From contig MU631522.1 in NCBI GenBank assembly GCA_026770615.1, positions 163,987 to 183,136 of the forward strand: a DNA stretch of 19,150 nt, read 5' to 3'. Under the pieces are notes generated by a model. The model saw only the letters and a program-made list of their open reading frames with translations. It did not search any database and was not told the origin of the DNA. Shown here piece by piece: positions 18,395 to 19,150 of the stretch. Both the position numbers and the translations under genes were made by a program. Numbering within the stretch: position 1 is the first letter of the stretch; each line of letters starts with the position of its first letter. Origin of the DNA: Pavlovales sp. CCMP2436 (Eukaryota; Haptophyta; Pavlovophyceae; Pavlovales).

Positions 18395-18966
18395 GGGAGC
18401 ATCCCGAGCGGAAGTTACCGCAGACGCAGGTGTATGTGTGCGTGTGTGTGTGCGTTTGCACGTACGCGCGCGCTTACTCCATTTTGTGGAGATTGAAAAA
18501 AAGTCTTGTGTATCTGTGTGAGGATATTTATGTGTGCTAAACTTACTCAAATTCTATTTCAACCCCAACCTGCTTCCCGCGGCACAGGGCACTCTCCCCA
18601 CTCCGCGCGAGCTGCACACCGCCGTGCTGCTCGAGCCCACCGGGTACATGCTCCTCGTGGGGGGGCTGGACGAGAGCGGTAATACAATAATTTATAATCA
18701 TACTTGTATTAGTAATCGCAATTACGATTACAATAATAATAATCAATCTTGTATTAGTAATTATTAGAATAATAATCATAAGTGTATACTTGTATTTGAA
18801 TCACAATAACAGTAATAACAAAAATGATGATCATCATTATACTTGTATTCGTAATAAAATCGCAATAATGACAACAAAAATGAGGAGGATGATGATATTA
18901 ATATAATAATAATGATGACAATTGTAACAGAGGGGCTGCACAAGGACGTTTCCATCCTCTCACTGA
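14300..18966 (+). CDS. Filamin-repeat plus kelch-repeat protein (3' partial, start uncertain)
   Basis: Exons with consistent phases: about 14300-14913, 15234-15365, 15834-16001, 16424-16501, 16640-16785, 17424-17588, 17839-17902, 18042-18173, 18588-18678, and 18931 to about 18964. Two filamin (ABP280) Ig-like repeats come first: VAMGKGLQGGIVG to VNGTRLADTPFK, then YGPNLHHGIAGKP continuing over the first intron to LNDGTYLVSW and VPVCNAPFK. A linker exon follows, then kelch blades: VHLFRTAERTW, WFVGGKDTGGRLNDVFAFD, GHSVVALLDGLWIFGGRSG with DLHCLD, and TPRELHTAVLL with LLVGGLDES and HKDVSIL. Kelch blades form a beta-propeller for protein binding; filamin repeats are adhesion or scaffold modules. 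The start is unclear: an acceptor CCCCCAG precedes 14300, an ATG in frame is at 14431, and more exons may lie upstream. The gene runs into the poly-T end. Confidence 0.85.
15019..15170. mobile_element. MITE-like insertion in the first filamin-kelch intron
   Basis: CAGGGTTTTACATCT (15019-15033) is inverted at 15154-15170 (AGATGTGTAAAACCCTG, with two extra bases). The inside is built of palindromic GGGAATTCCC / AGGAATTCC units (about 15057-15147). Flanks CTCACC and CTCTTACC are similar but not an exact target duplication. Confidence 0.65.
15602..15621 (+). repeat. Dispersed copy of the kelch exon 8 end
   Basis: GAAGGTACCGCAGACGCAG matches the exon end GAAGCTACCGCAGACGCAG at 18155-18173 with one change, but lies about 2.5 kb upstream in a different intron. 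Confidence 0.7.
15981..16240 (+). repeat. Exon-edge copies after filamin-kelch exon 3
   Basis: The exon end CCGCTCGTACGCAAAGAG|GT (15984-16003) is echoed as CCGCTGGTGCGCAAGGAGGT (16213-16232) and more weakly as CCGTTGGTGCGCGGGGAAAT (16119-16138). Both copies are followed by AATGAA or GATGAA. Confidence 0.8.
16768..17141 (+). repeat. Exon-edge copies after filamin-kelch exon 5
   Basis: The exon end GGGCGAACTGCGCAG|GT (16771-16787) recurs at 16870-16886 (GGGCGAACTGCGCAGGT, intact donor) and at 17124-17140 (GGGCAAACTGCGTAGAT, donor lost). The flanking TGTGTGCGTTGTGTGTA is repeated too, so the copied unit includes intron sequence. Confidence 0.9.
16985..17096. repeat. (CT)n microsatellite
   Basis: About 110 bases of CT repeats with a few TTT or A interruptions, inside the intron between exons 5 and 6. 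All arginine/glutamate- or serine/leucine-repeat frames here are artefacts of it. Confidence 0.97.
17236..17421. repeat. (TG)n microsatellites next to duplicated acceptors
   Basis: TG runs at 17237-17262, 17319-17343 and 17385-17421. The first and last each end in an acceptor (ATGCAG and GTAG) followed by the same exon start, GCACCCCGTGGCCTGCTC (17270 and 17424). Confidence 0.95.
17595..18005. repeat. AT-rich simple sequence around exon 7
   Basis: TATA and CATA runs at 17600-17760 and 17985-18010. Between them a decoy copy of the exon 7 start lies at 17764-17800 (TTAGAATTGCTGTTCATTGC) ahead of the real one at 17835 (TTAGGACTGCTGTCCACTGC). Confidence 0.85.
18127..18434 (+). repeat. Triple copy of kelch exon 8 end with donors
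   Basis: The end of exon 8, with ACCGCAGACGCAG|GT at 18161-18175, is followed by a copy at 18276-18314 (CTCGACACAGCGGGGGAG, then CCGCAGACGCAGGT) lacking 15 internal bases. A second copy at 18393-18432 (CGGAAGTTACCGCAGACGCA, then GGT) lies after the AC run. All three keep CAG|GT. Confidence 0.92.
18317..18392. repeat. (CA)n microsatellite
   Basis: CA repeats with a few CGCA interruptions between the two intronic copies of the exon 8 end. Confidence 0.96.
18680..18925. repeat. AT-rich diverged repeats in intron 9
   Basis: CTTGTATTAGTAAT-like units recur at 18702, 18749 and more weakly at 18789 and 18843, mixed with AATAATAAT runs. They fill the intron between exons 9 and 10. Confidence 0.7.
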
Positions 18967-19050
18967 TGATATGAATCATAATAAGAGAATGAAACTGAGG
19001 ATGACAATTGTTATTATCTTTATTATTATCACTGTAACAGGGGGCCTGCA

Positions 19051-19150
<100 letters not shown>

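Overview
The window reads as nuclear DNA of a unicellular eukaryote, most likely a microalga. Exons are GC-rich, introns and spacers are AT-rich, and introns are GT-AG and often full of dinucleotide repeats. A haptophyte or a related protist alga would fit, but no feature fixes the lineage. All assignments come from reading the sequence; no search was run.

Layout on the + strand unless noted. (1) 123-1244: C-terminal exons of a prolyl aminopeptidase-like alpha/beta hydrolase, entering from the left. (2) 1245-3540: gene-poor DNA with two palindromic fold-back elements, a doubtful small gene and an AT-rich fold-back. (3) 3541-4686, minus strand: an unrecognised helical protein with an acidic tail, preceded by GC-rich repeats. 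(4) 5707-7347: a three-exon Golgi-type GT10 (alpha-1,3-fucosyltransferase-like) enzyme. (5) 8166-8831: an FHA-domain protein with an RGG-rich alternative frame just downstream. (6) about 9150-13430: mobile DNA, comprising a terminal-inverted-repeat element, a well-formed group I intron core, a degenerate R2-like reverse transcriptase frame, a small inverted-repeat insertion and a broken restriction-like endonuclease domain. (7) 14300 to the right end: a filamin-repeat plus kelch-repeat gene with ten visible exons, cut off by a run of 97 T.

The genes do not form a pathway. Two things stand out. First, introns of three unrelated genes carry degenerate copies of the neighbouring exon edge together with its splice site (exon-edge echoes). 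In the fucosyltransferase gene both splice sites of one intron lie in two copies of the same AGGTGCGGCCGGACT segment, as expected for intron gain by tandem duplication. Second, a group I ribozyme with P3, P4, P7, P8 and P9 pairings lies directly 5' of the reverse-transcriptase frame with no recognisable rRNA flank. This raises the possibility of a retroelement that carries, or was invaded by, a self-splicing intron.
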